A stretch of 64,000 nt of DNA. It comes from Stappia sp. GTDB lineage: Bacteria; Pseudomonadota; Alphaproteobacteria; Rhizobiales; Stappiaceae. The notes under the pieces were generated by a model. It was not told the origin of the DNA and made no database searches. It was given only the letters and a program-made list of their open reading frames with translations. Shown here piece by piece: positions 36,877 to 46,006 of this stretch (positions are counted from its first letter, which is position 1; each line of letters begins with the position of its first letter). The position numbers and the translations under genes were made by a program. The stretch is from the NCBI RefSeq assembly GCF_040110915.1, contig NZ_CP157793.1, positions 2,430,939 to 2,494,938 on the forward strand, written 5' to 3'.

Positions 36877-37000
36877 GGCCGCGCCAGCGGCCACCACGCG
36901 GAAGCATTCCGTTCAACTGGGCCGTTTCATGCGCCCGGTACAAACGCGCCGTGCAAACACCCAGTAAAAGCCCCCTGTGCTCTCCACCTGTGCAAACACA

Positions 37001-37046
37001 ACGGGGCGGGACGGCGACGCGATCCCGCGTGCCCATCCCGCCCCGT
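37001..37046. terminator. Stem-loop between the anchored protein and DUF3126 genes
   Basis: An 11-bp GC-rich inverted repeat (37001-37011 and 37036-37046) lies between convergent genes. On the minus strand it is followed by TTGTGTTTG, a weak T-rich tail, so it may terminate the DUF3126 transcript. The gap 36877-37111 holds nothing else. Confidence 0.45.
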
Positions 37047-37111
37047 CAAATCCCGTTCCGAACCGTCGCCCCCCGCAAGGCGCGACATCGTGAACATCAG
37101 CGGCGGACCGC

Positions 37112-37327
37112 TCAGCCTTCCTCGAGGTCGAATTCGAGAATGGCCATCTGGAAATTCCAGCTCAGGTCCTCGTCGTCGTCATCGCGATACAGCACGCCGA
37201 TGAATTCGTCGCCGATGTAGACCTCGGCCGAGTCGTCCTTCTTCGGCCGCGCCCGGACGGCAAGCTTCGGCAGTTCGAACTTCTTCTGCAGATAGGCCTC
37301 AAGCTTGCGGATTTCGTCAGGCTTCAC
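37112..37327 (-). CDS. DUF3126 family protein
   Basis: A 71-residue protein matching the small alphaproteobacterial DUF3126 family: KPDEIRKLEAYLQKKF, then RPKKDDSAEVYIGDEFIGVLYRD and NFQMAILEFDLE. Function unknown. I choose the GTG at 37327 because AAGGGAG sits six bases upstream and the protein then has family length; a longer ATG-started frame adds 24 unrelated residues. Confidence 0.88.
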   Translation of the reverse strand: MKPDEIRKLEAYLQKKFELPKLAVRARPKKDDSAEVYIGDEFIGVLYRDDDDEDLSWNFQMAILEFDLEEG

Positions 37328-37505
37328 GAAAAACTCCCTTCGGTTGACCGGCGCGCCGGTTCCGGTGATCTGATGACGCCGGCGGGCGCCCCCCGCCATG
37401 AAGCGCGCACACCACCATATTCCGCGCGGCGAACCAAGGGCGAACCGGCTCCTTTCCCCAAGGACCCCGTTCCACGCCCTGCCGCCCGCGACACCCTCTG
37501 ACGCC

Positions 37506-38351
37506 TCAGTCGGCGGCCGCGCCGCTTCCCTCGTCGCTGACCAGAAGCTGATCCATGGTCCGCGACGGCTCGCTGCATCCGGCCTTGCCGACGACCCGCG
37601 CCGGCACGCCCGCCACGGTGGAGTTCGCCGGCACGTCGATCAGCACGACCGACCCGGACGCCACCTTCGAGCAATGACCGATCTCGATGTTGCCGAGCAC
37701 CTTGGCGCCCGCGCCGATCAGCACGCCATGGCGGATCTTGGGGTGACGGTCGCCCTCTTCCTTGCCCGTGCCGCCGAGCGTCACGTTCTGGAGGATCGAG
37801 ACATTGTCCTCGATCTGGGCGGTCTGCCCGATCACGATCCCGGTCGCATGATCCATGAAGACGCCGTTGCCGACCGGCACCGCCGGGTGGATGTCGACCT
37901 GGAAGATCTCGGAATTGCGGCTTTGCAGATAGAGCGCGAAATCGCGCCGCCCGCGCTTCCATAGCCAGTTGGCGAGGCGGTGGGTCTGCAGCGCGTGAAA
38001 CCCCTTGAAGTAGAGCAGCGGCTCGAGAAACCGCGTGCAGGCCGGGTCGCGATCGTAGACGGCAACGATGTCGACGCGGAACGCATCCACGATTTCGGGA
38101 CTGTCGGCCAGCGCCTCCAGATAGGTCTGCCGAATGAGCGACGGCGACACCACCACATGGCCGAGCCGGTCGGCGAGGCGATGCACCACCGCCTCCTCCA
38201 GGCGGTCGTGATTGAGCACGGTCTCATAGGCGAAGGACGACAGCGCCGGCTCGCAGCGCACCATGGCCTCCGCTTCCTCGCGCAATCGCTCCCACACGGG
38301 ATCGTGGCGCGGCAGCCGGGCGGCATCCGGAAGTGACGTGGATTGCGGCAT
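37506..38351 (-). CDS. cysE: Serine O-acetyltransferase
   Basis: The 281-residue enzyme makes O-acetylserine for cysteine synthesis. The helical N-terminal domain is followed by a hexapeptide beta-helix with the catalytic IHPAVPVGNGVFMDHATGIVIG block and LQNVTLGGTG. An AGGAGG Shine-Dalgarno precedes ATG 38351. The last 30 residues end SGAAAD rather than a typical Ile, so feedback control by complex formation with CysK cannot be assumed. Confidence 0.96.
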   Translation of the reverse strand: MPQSTSLPDAARLPRHDPVWERLREEAEAMVRCEPALSSFAYETVLNHDRLEEAVVHRLADRLGHVVVSPSLIRQTYLEALADSPEIVDAFRVDIVAVYDRDPACTRFLEPLLYFKGFHALQTHRLANWLWKRGRRDFALYLQSRNSEIFQVDIHPAVPVGNGVFMDHATGIVIGQTAQIEDNVSILQNVTLGGTGKEEGDRHPKIRHGVLIGAGAKVLGNIEIGHCSKVASGSVVLIDVPANSTVAGVPARVVGKAGCSEPSRTMDQLLVSDEGSGAAAD

Positions 38352-38583
38352 CGCAGCCTCCTGATCGTGACGCGGTGGCCCGGATCCTCGCCCGCTCGGG
38401 CACGGCAGCCCACCACGGCGGGCCCGGTTCACGCCGGGCCGGCGTTGGACGCATCATATAGCGATCCGGGGGCCGATGACCATAGGAGGCGCCAGGCGGG
38501 CGTCGCGTGGACAGCCGGCGCGGCGCCTGCCAAAACACGAGAGCCTGAAGACATGGACCCGTCGGTCCGATCTGGAGCCCTGC

Positions 38584-39402
38584 ATGTCCGACATTTCTTC
38601 CGCCCCGCGCGAGACCGCCACGCCCGCCATCGCCACCCGCGTCGACGGCGCGATCGGCTGGCTCGTGATCGACAATCCGGCCCGGCGCAATGCCGTGACC
38701 CTCGACATGTGGCGGGCCATTCCCGACGCCCTCGCCGCGCTTGCCGCGACGCCGGGCGTGCGCGTCATCGCTGTGCGCGGGTCGGGCGAGGCCACCTTCG
38801 TCGCGGGCGCCGATATCTCCGAGTTCGAGACCGTGCGCCGCGACGCAACCTCGGCGCGGGCCTATGAAGCCTGCAACGCGGCCGCCTTCGACGCGCTGCG
38901 CGATTGCCCTCTGCCCACCGTGGCGATGATCCGCGGCTTCTGCCTGGGCGGCGGGCTCGGCATCGCGGCTGCCTGCGACATCCGCATCGCCGACGAAAGC
39001 GCGCGCTTCGGCATTCCGGCCGCGCGCCTCGGCGTCGGCTATCCGCCCACCGCCTTCGCCGATGTGGTGCGGCTCGTGGGACCGGCGCGCGCCAAGCTCC
39101 TGTTCTTCACCGCGCGCCGCATCGACGCACAGGAAGCCCGGCAACTCGGCCTGGTCGATCAGGTGGTTGCCCCGCAGGAGCTCGACACCGAGACCGCGCA
39201 CATGCTGGAGGCCATCGCCAGCGGCGCGCCGCTGACGCTCCGCGCGGCCAAGGCGGGCATCGACGCGCTGACCGCAACGCTCGACCCCCAGGCGCTCGCC
39301 CACTGCCAGTCGCTCGCCGACGCCTGCTTCGACAGCGCCGACTTCAAGGAAGGGCGCACGGCCTTTCTCGAAAAGCGCACGCCGGTCTTTCACGGCCGGT
39401 GA
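38584..39402 (+). CDS. Enoyl-CoA hydratase/isomerase family protein
   Basis: A 272-residue crotonase-fold enzyme. The oxyanion-hole segments are FVAGADISEF and RGFCLGGGLGIAAACDIRIA. It acts on CoA thioesters; the precise substrate is unknown. ATG 38584 has GGAG upstream and removes a 36-residue spurious extension. No beta-oxidation partner is adjacent. Confidence 0.88.
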   Translation: MSDISSAPRETATPAIATRVDGAIGWLVIDNPARRNAVTLDMWRAIPDALAALAATPGVRVIAVRGSGEATFVAGADISEFETVRRDATSARAYEACNAAAFDALRDCPLPTVAMIRGFCLGGGLGIAAACDIRIADESARFGIPAARLGVGYPPTAFADVVRLVGPARAKLLFFTARRIDAQEARQLGLVDQVVAPQELDTETAHMLEAIASGAPLTLRAAKAGIDALTATLDPQALAHCQSLADACFDSADFKEGRTAFLEKRTPVFHGR

Positions 39403-39959
39403 TCGCGGGCGCGGCGGCCAGGGTCGACGAACGGAAACGATGACCGAAGCCGCCGGCATTCCGGCGGCTTCCAAACGACGGAATCATTTCGTTAACCGAT
39501 TCCGCTCAGCCTTGTCCCAAGAGCGCGCGGGGCCGCCTTGACGCGGCCGCGCCGGACTGATTCCGTGTCGCGGCGAGCACGGCTTGATTCTGTCTGGCAG
39601 GCACCTCGAGCGACACTTGAAGACCGCCGAAACCACCCGCCGCTCCAAATATTCGAAACCTGTGAATTTAAAGTGCCTTGAAGCCCCGTCTTCAAGCGAT
39701 CCTCAAGCACGCTCACATGCAGGTTTAACTTTCGATTAACCATGTAAAATATTGATATAATTGGCTTCTACTAAATTCACAGGATGCGGCGACAGTCCGC
39801 GTACGTTCCCCGCGCCGGCGCGGCGTCCACAGGAGCGAAACTGCGGGGATATCGGGGATTTCAAAGGACGGGCGACCGGCGGAAGGCCACGCGCGCGCCA
39901 CCTCGCGCAAGGCCCGCGAAAGCGCGGACGGGCGGCGGCGCCCTCGGCTCGCGAAGATG
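39403..39959. other. Convergent intergenic region containing a perfect CtrA box
   Basis: This 557-base gap lies between two convergent genes, so no promoter is expected, yet it becomes AT-rich between 39650 and 39780 and holds a perfect CtrA site. I see no open frame with a ribosome site or protein-like composition; an 83-residue minus-strand frame starting at 39743 looks like noise. It may encode a small RNA or an undetected small protein. Confidence 0.4.
39725..39739. promoter_or_regulatory. Perfect CtrA box in a convergent intergenic region
   Basis: TTAA, CTTTCGA, TTAA exactly matches TTAA-N7-TTAA. It is not upstream of any recognised gene. Confidence 0.5.
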
Positions 39960-40829
39960 TCAGGCGGCGGCGAGACGGTCGAGGAAGGAGACAACCGCGC
40001 CGGCGAAGACGTCGTTGCGGTCGCCCGCGACCATGTGGCCGGCGCCGGCCACATCGGAGACCTCGGCATGGGGCACGAGCGTCAGGAACTCCTCCACATG
40101 CGCGTCGGTGACGAGCTCCGACTTGCCGCCGCGCACCAGCAGGACGGGGAGGTCGAGGGCCCGGGCGGCGGCGACCAGATCCTCCTCCGCGCGATGCGGG
40201 TCCTCGTCGTGGGCATGCTTGTTCTGGATGAACCGCGGGTCCCAGTGCCAGCGAAAGCGCCCGTCGGAATGCTGGCGCAGGTTCTTCGCCAGCCCGTCGA
40301 GACTGGACGGACGGGCGCGGTGCGGCAGGTAGCTGGCGATGGCGTCGGCGGCCTCCTCCACCGTGGCAAACCCGTCCTCGACGCGGTCCGCCATGAAGGA
40401 GAGGATCTTGCTCACGCCCGACGGGTCCATGCGCGGCGTGATGTCCACGAGCACCAGGGCCGACAGCGCGCCAGGCCTGAGCTTCCCCTCCGCCATCAGC
40501 GAGGCGATGCCGCCCAGCGACGCGCCGATGGCGATCGGCCGCTGGCCCGTTTCCCCGGCAAGCGTGTCGGACAGCGCCACGACGTCGCGCGCGTAGTCCA
40601 GAAAGTCATAGGCCCCGCTCGCCACCCAGTCGCTGTCGCCATGGCCGCGCAGGTCGACGCTCCAGGCATGCAGGCCGCGCTCGGCGAGACGCACACCGGT
40701 CGCGTCCCAGGCGTGGCGGGTCTGCCCGCCCCCGTGCAGCAGCAACGCGGGACGGCCGCCGTCGCCAAACTCGTCGGCGACCAGCCGGTTGCCGTCCGCG
40801 CCCGTGAAACTCCGCGTGCGATCGCTCAT
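39960..40829 (-). CDS. Alpha/beta hydrolase (second of a pair)
   Basis: A 289-residue alpha/beta hydrolase. The nucleophile elbow is GASLGG, the oxyanion strand is LLLHGGGQTRHAW and the catalytic His is in GAGHMVAGD. Substrate unknown. Its ATG overlaps the stop of the preceding hydrolase gene by 4 bases (ATGA), so translation is coupled. The two proteins are not close duplicates. Confidence 0.87.
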   Translation of the reverse strand: MSDRTRSFTGADGNRLVADEFGDGGRPALLLHGGGQTRHAWDATGVRLAERGLHAWSVDLRGHGDSDWVASGAYDFLDYARDVVALSDTLAGETGQRPIAIGASLGGIASLMAEGKLRPGALSALVLVDITPRMDPSGVSKILSFMADRVEDGFATVEEAADAIASYLPHRARPSSLDGLAKNLRQHSDGRFRWHWDPRFIQNKHAHDEDPHRAEEDLVAAARALDLPVLLVRGGKSELVTDAHVEEFLTLVPHAEVSDVAGAGHMVAGDRNDVFAGAVVSFLDRLAAA

Positions 40830-41593
40830 GCAGCCCCTCCCCCCTCGACGCTCTTGAGAAAGTCGAGCACGCCGGCCTTGAACACCTTGTCGCCCACCGC
40901 GACCATGTGATCGCGGTTGGGGATCTCGAGCACGCCGGCGCGCGGCATCAGTTTCGCAAGGTCCGCCGGCGAGCCGGCGATCTCGTCCCTGGTGCCGACG
41001 GCGACGAGAACCGGCTGCGCGATGCGCGCGACTTCGGCCTCGCTGATCTTCTGGCGCGAGGAGCGCATGCAGGCGGCCAGCGCCAGCCGGTCGGACTTGG
41101 TCTGCTCGGCGAAGGCGCGAAAGGCCCGCCCCGTGCGGTCGGTGATGTCGGAAAAGCGCTCGGCCTCCAGCGCCGAGGCGATGGGCTCGGGATTGCCGAT
41201 GCCGGTGACCATGCCGTAGCCGAGGCCGCCGAACACCGCGCTGCGCACCCGCGTCGGGTGATTGAGCGTCAGAAAGGCGGAAATGCGCGCGCCCATCGAG
41301 TAGCCCATGACATCGACCCGGGCGAGGCCGAGATGATCGAGCAGCCGCCGGGCATCCTCCGCCATGGTCGGCGCGCCGTAGTCGTCGGGATTATGGGTGC
41401 CGGTGCTCTCGCCGTGACCGCGATTGTCGATGGCGATCACCCGCCGTCCGGCCTTGGTCAGCACATCCACCCAGCCGGGATAGACCCAGTTCACGGCCTT
41501 GTTAGAGGCAAACCCGTGGATCAGAAGGATCGGATCGCCGCGCCCCTCGTCGAGATAGGCGAGCTTCAGGCCGGCGGAGTCGAAATGGGGCAT
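40826..41593 (-). CDS. Alpha/beta hydrolase (first of a pair)
   Basis: A 255-residue alpha/beta hydrolase. The nucleophile is in GYSMGA, the His in NRDHMVAVG, and the first strand loop reads LLIHGFASNKAVNW. ATG 41593 gives family length. A dyad sequence 14 to 28 bases upstream may be an operator. Confidence 0.87.
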   Translation of the reverse strand: MPHFDSAGLKLAYLDEGRGDPILLIHGFASNKAVNWVYPGWVDVLTKAGRRVIAIDNRGHGESTGTHNPDDYGAPTMAEDARRLLDHLGLARVDVMGYSMGARISAFLTLNHPTRVRSAVFGGLGYGMVTGIGNPEPIASALEAERFSDITDRTGRAFRAFAEQTKSDRLALAACMRSSRQKISEAEVARIAQPVLVAVGTRDEIAGSPADLAKLMPRAGVLEIPNRDHMVAVGDKVFKAGVLDFLKSVEGGGAA

Positions 41594-41606
41594 CCGGGTA
41601 TTTACC

Positions 41607-41621
41607 TTGACGTAAACGTAA
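41607..41621. promoter_or_regulatory. Dyad upstream of the hydrolase pair (MerR-type operator candidate)
   Basis: TTGACGTAAACGTAA is an imperfect dyad 14 bases upstream of the hydrolase start. It resembles sites of MerR-family regulators of acyl-CoA and branched-chain amino acid catabolism (LiuR type), which contain paired ACGT halves. No such regulator gene lies in the window. Confidence 0.35.
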
Positions 41622-41850
41622 TACGGGGCGGGCTTCACGATAGGCGCCCGCGCGGAAAATGAAAACCCCCTGCCGTACCCGCGGCGACCGGGCGGACGCG
41701 GCAGCGACCGCGCTTTCTGCAGCATTGCGGCGGCGCACGAACCTGCCCGGCCGGTTCCGCCTGGCGCGGTTCAAGCCCCCTGTTCAAGCAGGCCGTTCCT
41801 GCGTATGGTCCGCGCACTCGGCAACCCACTCAAGAAGACGGATGGATGCG

Positions 41851-42102
41851 ATGGCGGATGGTGTCGTCCCCCACTTTCAAAACGACGGCGGCCTGGACAA
41901 GATCGAGATCGGCGCGAAGGAATTCCAGTGCATCGGCGCCAAGCCGCCCTTCGATCATCCCCACGTCTATCTCGACATGGGCGACGAGACGGAGATCGTG
42001 TGCCCCTATTGCTCGACCCTCTACCGCTACAATCCGGATCTCGCGCCCGGCGAGGCCGATCCGGCGCACTGTGTGTGGACGCCGGAAAGCAGCGCCGCCT
42101 GA
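41851..42102 (+). CDS. Small zinc-finger protein (CHCC/NDUFS6-like)
   Basis: An 83-residue protein of the zf-CHCC family. Likely zinc ligands are C27 (EFQCIGAKPPFDHPHVYLDMGD), a histidine at 36 or 38, and C51 and C54 (IVCPYCST). It resembles the NDUFS6 accessory subunit of respiratory complex I. ATG 41851 gives the usual MAD start; ATG 41842 would add three residues. Confidence 0.87.
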   Translation: MADGVVPHFQNDGGLDKIEIGAKEFQCIGAKPPFDHPHVYLDMGDETEIVCPYCSTLYRYNPDLAPGEADPAHCVWTPESSAA

Positions 42103-42178
42103 TCGCCCGGCCCGCCCGTTCGCACCGCAAGGACGGTGACTTGCGGGCGGCGCGCCCCTCTTCGGATTCCAGTCGCTC

Positions 42179-43366
42179 ATGCGTGATCCGCTTTACATCG
42201 CCGGCGCCGGCATCGGCGGACTGACCGCCGCCATTGCCCTCGCGCGCCGCTCCCGGCCCGTCACCGTGCTGGAGCGCGCGCCCAGCCTGGAGCCGGTCGG
42301 CTCCGGCCTGCAGATCTCCCCGAACGCCTTTCACGTGCTGCGCGATCTCGGGCTCGAGGAGCCGCTGCGGCGTCTCGCGGTCGCGCCCGAGGCCATCAAG
42401 ATCCTGTCCGGGCGTTCCGGTGCCGCCATCGCCGAGGTGCCGCTGGGACGCACCGCCGAAGCACGCTACGGCGCGCCCTATCTGGTGATCCATCGCGGCG
42501 ACCTGCAACGTGTGCTGCTGGACGCCGCCGGCGCCACCCCCGACATCACATTGAGGCTCGGCACCCGCGTGCGCGACGCGCAGCAGGACGACGACGCCGT
42601 GCGGCTCGATCTGGAGACCGACGAGGCCGGCGATCACGCCCGCGCCGCCGCGCTCATCGGCGCCGACGGCGTCTGGTCCACGGTGCGCCGGCGCATCCTG
42701 GGGCTGCGTCAGGCGGTCTTCAGCGGCCGCACGGCCTATCGCGCGGTGCTGCCGATCGATGCGGTGCCACAGCGCTGGCGCACCGTGACCGGCCTGTGGC
42801 TCGGGCCGGATGCCCATGTCGTGCATTATCCCGTGTCCGCCGGCCGCCAGTTCAACATCGTCGCGCTGGTGAAGGAGGACTGGGACGCCGAAACCTGGTC
42901 GACCCCGGCCGACCCGCAGGCGCTGAAGGCCCGCTTCTCCGGCTGGGCGGCGGAGGTCCGGGAGCTTCTGGCGCTGCCGCAGGACTGGCTGAAGTGGGCG
43001 CTGTGCGGGATGGACCCCGGCACCACCTGGGTGCACGGCCGCATAGGCCTGCTCGGCGACGCCGCCCATGCGATGCTGCCCTTCGCGGCACAGGGCGCGG
43101 GCATGTCCATCGAGGACGCCGAGGCGCTGGCCCGCCAGCTCGAGGCGCATCGCGACGACCCGGCCCGCGCACTCGCCGCCTATCAGCACGAACGCCAGGA
43201 CCGGGCCGAGCGCGTGTTGCGCCTGGCGCGCGCCAACGACCGCGTCTATCACCTGGCCGGACCGCTGGCCGTGGGGCGCGACATGGTGATGCGCGCCCTG
43301 TCGGGCGAGCGTCTTCTCGCGCGGCTCGATTGGCTGTATGGCTGGCGCCCGCCGCAGGCGCGCTGA
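42179..43366 (+). CDS. FAD-dependent monooxygenase
   Basis: A 395-residue class A flavoprotein monooxygenase. The dinucleotide-binding motif is IAGAGIGGLTAAIAL at the N-terminus, the DG motif LIGADGVWSTVRR lies near residue 160, and GDAAHAMLPFAAQGAGMSIEDA is the second FAD motif. Salicylate or 3-hydroxybenzoate hydroxylases are the nearest style of enzyme, but the substrate is unknown. Confidence 0.88.
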   Translation: MRDPLYIAGAGIGGLTAAIALARRSRPVTVLERAPSLEPVGSGLQISPNAFHVLRDLGLEEPLRRLAVAPEAIKILSGRSGAAIAEVPLGRTAEARYGAPYLVIHRGDLQRVLLDAAGATPDITLRLGTRVRDAQQDDDAVRLDLETDEAGDHARAAALIGADGVWSTVRRRILGLRQAVFSGRTAYRAVLPIDAVPQRWRTVTGLWLGPDAHVVHYPVSAGRQFNIVALVKEDWDAETWSTPADPQALKARFSGWAAEVRELLALPQDWLKWALCGMDPGTTWVHGRIGLLGDAAHAMLPFAAQGAGMSIEDAEALARQLEAHRDDPARALAAYQHERQDRAERVLRLARANDRVYHLAGPLAVGRDMVMRALSGERLLARLDWLYGWRPPQAR

Positions 43367-43400
43367 CGCCGCCCGAGCCCGAACCCTGGAAGACACGCGC

Positions 43401-44147
43401 ATGACCACCGATCCGCAAAGAGATATCGTCACGGCGGGCTTCGTCGTTATCGGCGACGAGATCCTGTCCGGACGCACCAAGGACAAGAACATCGGCTATC
43501 TGGCGGAGTTTCTCACCGCCATCGGCATCGATCTGGTCGAGGTCCGCGTCGTGCCCGATGTCGAGGAGCGCATCGTCGAGGCGGTCAGGGCGCTGAGCGA
43601 ACGGTGCACCTATGTCTTCACCTCCGGCGGCATCGGCCCGACCCACGACGACATCACGGCGGATGCGATTGCCCGGGCCTTCGGGGTCGGCATCGATCAC
43701 GATCCGCGCGCGGTCGCGATCCTGCGCGCCTTCTATCCCGAGGGCCAGTTGACGGAAGCGCGGCTGCGCATGGCCCGCATCCCGCACGGCGCGGAGCTGA
43801 TCGAGAACGCGGTCTCCAGGGCGCCGGGTTTCCGGATCGGCAATGTGCATGTCATGGCCGGCGTGCCGGCGGTCATGCAGGCGATGCTCGACGCCATCGC
43901 CCCGACGCTGAAGACGGGGCTGAAGATGCACACCGCCGCGATCGACGCCGATCTGCCCGAAAGCCGCCTCGCCGGCGCGCTCAGGGAGATCCAGGACGCG
44001 CATCCCGGCGTCATGATCGGCTCCTATCCCCGTTCCAACGACGGCCGCTTCTCGACGCAGGTCGTCGTGCGCGCCCGCGACACGGCCCTGCTCGAGACCG
44101 CCGAACGGGCGGTCCGCGCGGCCGTCGACAGTCTTCTCGCCCCCTGA
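43401..44147 (+). CDS. CinA-like/molybdopterin-binding domain protein
   Basis: A 248-residue protein equal to the N-terminal half of CinA: a MoaB/MogA-fold domain with VIGDEILSGRTKDKN and TSGGIGPTHDDITADAIARAFG. The nicotinamide-nucleotide amidase half of full CinA is absent. Such stand-alone proteins may hydrolyse damaged NADP-type nucleotides or bind molybdopterin; neither can be shown here. ATG 43401 is preferred over an upstream frame overlapping the monooxygenase. Confidence 0.87.
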   Translation: MTTDPQRDIVTAGFVVIGDEILSGRTKDKNIGYLAEFLTAIGIDLVEVRVVPDVEERIVEAVRALSERCTYVFTSGGIGPTHDDITADAIARAFGVGIDHDPRAVAILRAFYPEGQLTEARLRMARIPHGAELIENAVSRAPGFRIGNVHVMAGVPAVMQAMLDAIAPTLKTGLKMHTAAIDADLPESRLAGALREIQDAHPGVMIGSYPRSNDGRFSTQVVVRARDTALLETAERAVRAAVDSLLAP

Positions 44148-44177
44148 CCCGATTCGCCGCAACAGGACCGACACGCG

Positions 44178-44687
44178 ATGGAAAACCCGAACCAGCCCAA
44201 GGCCTTTCCCGTTTCCTGGGACCAGTTTCACCGCGACAGCCGGGCGCTTGCGTGGCGCCTGTCGGGACAGGGATCGTGGGAGGCGATCGTCTGCATCACG
44301 CGCGGCGGGCTCGTTCCGGCCGCCATCGTCGCCCGCGAGCTCGGCATCCGGATGATCGAGACCGTCTGCGTCGCCTCCTATCACGATTATGAAACGCAAG
44401 GGTCGTTGAAGGTCATCAAGCCGGTCGACCCCAAGGTGATCGATCTCAACGGCGGCAAGGGGTCGAGCGTGCTCGTCATCGACGACCTCGTCGACACCGG
44501 CAAAACCGCCCGCGTGGTCCGCGACATGCTGCCCGACGCGCATTTCGCCACCGTCTACGCCAAGCCGATGGGCCGGCCGCTGGTCGACACCTTCGTGACC
44601 GAGGTCTCGCAGGACACCTGGATCTATTTCCCCTGGGACATGGGCTGGCAGTTCCAGCCCCCCATCGCGACGAGCACGCAGGGCTGA
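44178..44687 (+). CDS. gpt: Xanthine phosphoribosyltransferase
   Basis: A 169-residue purine salvage enzyme. The PRPP loop is [16 protein letters not shown], and [25 protein letters not shown] and [14 protein letters not shown] match xanthine-guanine PRTases. It starts 30 bases after the CinA-like gene and may be cotranscribed. Confidence 0.92.
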   Translation: MENPNQPKAFPVSWDQFHRDSRALAWRLSGQGSWEAIVCITRGGLVPAAIVARELGIRMIETVCVASYHDYETQGSLKVIKPVDPKVIDLNGGKGSSVLVIDDLVDTGKTARVVRDMLPDAHFATVYAKPMGRPLVDTFVTEVSQDTWIYFPWDMGWQFQPPIATSTQG

Positions 44688-44789
44688 CGCGTTCGGCGGC
44701 CATGCGCGCCGCGCAGGGCAGCTTCCCCATCGCGCAATTGTGACCCGGGCGTCCATATTTCGACGCAATTCCGAGGGCACTAAAGCGCC

Positions 44790-45176
44790 ATGACGGACGT
44801 CGGCTCCCGGATTCGGCGCGCCTTGATCGCGCTTCTGCTGCTTGCCTTCACCGCCCATGCCGGCGGTGTGCTTTCGCTTGCGCAGGCCGCACCGGCGGGG
44901 GACGCATCCGGCGTCGCGTCGCCCCTTCGCGCCGGGGAGCCGCCATTGGGCGAACCGTCATTGGGCGAACCGCCAATGATCGCGGCGCCGGCGCCCGCGC
45001 CGGGCAACATCATGGCGATGCCCGGCTGCCAGCGCGTCACCGCCTGCACGCCCTACATCCTGCCCGACGGACCGAGGATCGTCGCTCCGCACCCCGCCCC
45101 CGTCGAACGGGCGCACACGCCGGTCAGCCCGCCGAAAGCCACCGCGATGGCAATCGAAACGCCGCCGCCGCGCTGA
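44790..45176 (+). CDS. Small secreted Pro/Ala-rich protein, function unknown
   Basis: A 128-residue protein with a signal peptide (hydrophobic at about residues 10-30) and a Pro-rich body that contains a short repeat (PPLGEPSLGEPP). There are two cysteines (GCQRVTACT). No family is recognised and low complexity limits confidence that it is real, but spacing and the signal support it. Confidence 0.5.
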   Translation: MTDVGSRIRRALIALLLLAFTAHAGGVLSLAQAAPAGDASGVASPLRAGEPPLGEPSLGEPPMIAAPAPAPGNIMAMPGCQRVTACTPYILPDGPRIVAPHPAPVERAHTPVSPPKATAMAIETPPPR

Positions 45177-45253
45177 GACAGCCGCCCGTCCGTCTCCCTC
45201 TTCGCCGCGACCGCAGACACGGTCGTGTCGTTTTCTCATGCAATGTGATCCCG

Positions 45254-45967
45254 ATGACCGATACGCTTCGCACCTCGTCCGGTGCCCTTTCCCGACGCGG
45301 CTTCCTGATCGGAGCCGCCAGTCTCGCAGCGGCCGGCTGCACCAGCCAGACCACGGGGAGCGCGCGTTACGGCGCCGTCACGACGCCGGCACGGCCCGCG
45401 ATCGACCCCTACTATCTGTCGATGTACGCGGCGATGCCGCAGGAAGAATTCCCTGTTCCGGCCGTCGACCTGCGCAAGGTCGATCCGGTCTATTTCCGGC
45501 AGATCGTGCCCTACGCCACGCCCGAGAAGCCCGGCACGCTGGTCGTCGATACGCCCAACCGGTTTCTCTATCTGGTGATGGAGAACGGCCAGGCGATGCG
45601 CTACGGCTGCGGCATCGGCCGCGCGGGCTTCTCCTGGGGCGGACGCGCGCGCATCGCCTACAAGCGCGCCTGGCCGCGCTGGACACCGCCGGCGGACATG
45701 ATCGCGCGCGAACCGGAACTCGAGAAATACCGAAACGGCATGGAGCCCGGCCTCGACAATCCGCTCGGCGCCCGCGCGCTCTACATCCACGAAGGCGGCC
45801 GCGACACGCTCTACCGCGTGCACGGCACGATGGAGGAATGGTCCATCGGCAAGGCGGTGTCCTCGGGCTGCGTGCGGCTGCTCAACCAGGATGTGATCGA
45901 TCTCGCCGCGCGGGTGCCGAACGGCAGCCTGATCGTGGTGCAGCAGGGCGGCGACGCGGTCGCCTGA
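45254..45967 (+). CDS. L,D-transpeptidase (YkuD type), Tat/lipoprotein signal
   Basis: A 237-residue enzyme that probably makes 3-3 peptidoglycan cross-links or attaches outer-membrane proteins. The N-terminus has a twin-arginine motif SRRGFLIG (13-20) ending at a lipobox Cys (C29). The YkuD site has H190 (YRVHGT) and C206 (VSSGCVRLLNQDV). A GTG 9 bases upstream is an alternative start. Confidence 0.9.
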   Translation: MTDTLRTSSGALSRRGFLIGAASLAAAGCTSQTTGSARYGAVTTPARPAIDPYYLSMYAAMPQEEFPVPAVDLRKVDPVYFRQIVPYATPEKPGTLVVDTPNRFLYLVMENGQAMRYGCGIGRAGFSWGGRARIAYKRAWPRWTPPADMIAREPELEKYRNGMEPGLDNPLGARALYIHEGGRDTLYRVHGTMEEWSIGKAVSSGCVRLLNQDVIDLAARVPNGSLIVVQQGGDAVA

Positions 45968-46006
45968 CCGGCGCGCACGCTCCCCCGCGCTCCCGAACGA
46001 ACCCGG

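Noticed and set aside
39492..39743. 83-codon minus-strand frame in the convergent gap, overlapping the CtrA box
   Set aside because: No Shine-Dalgarno and Ser/Arg-rich random composition. I keep the CtrA site as a finding but not this frame.
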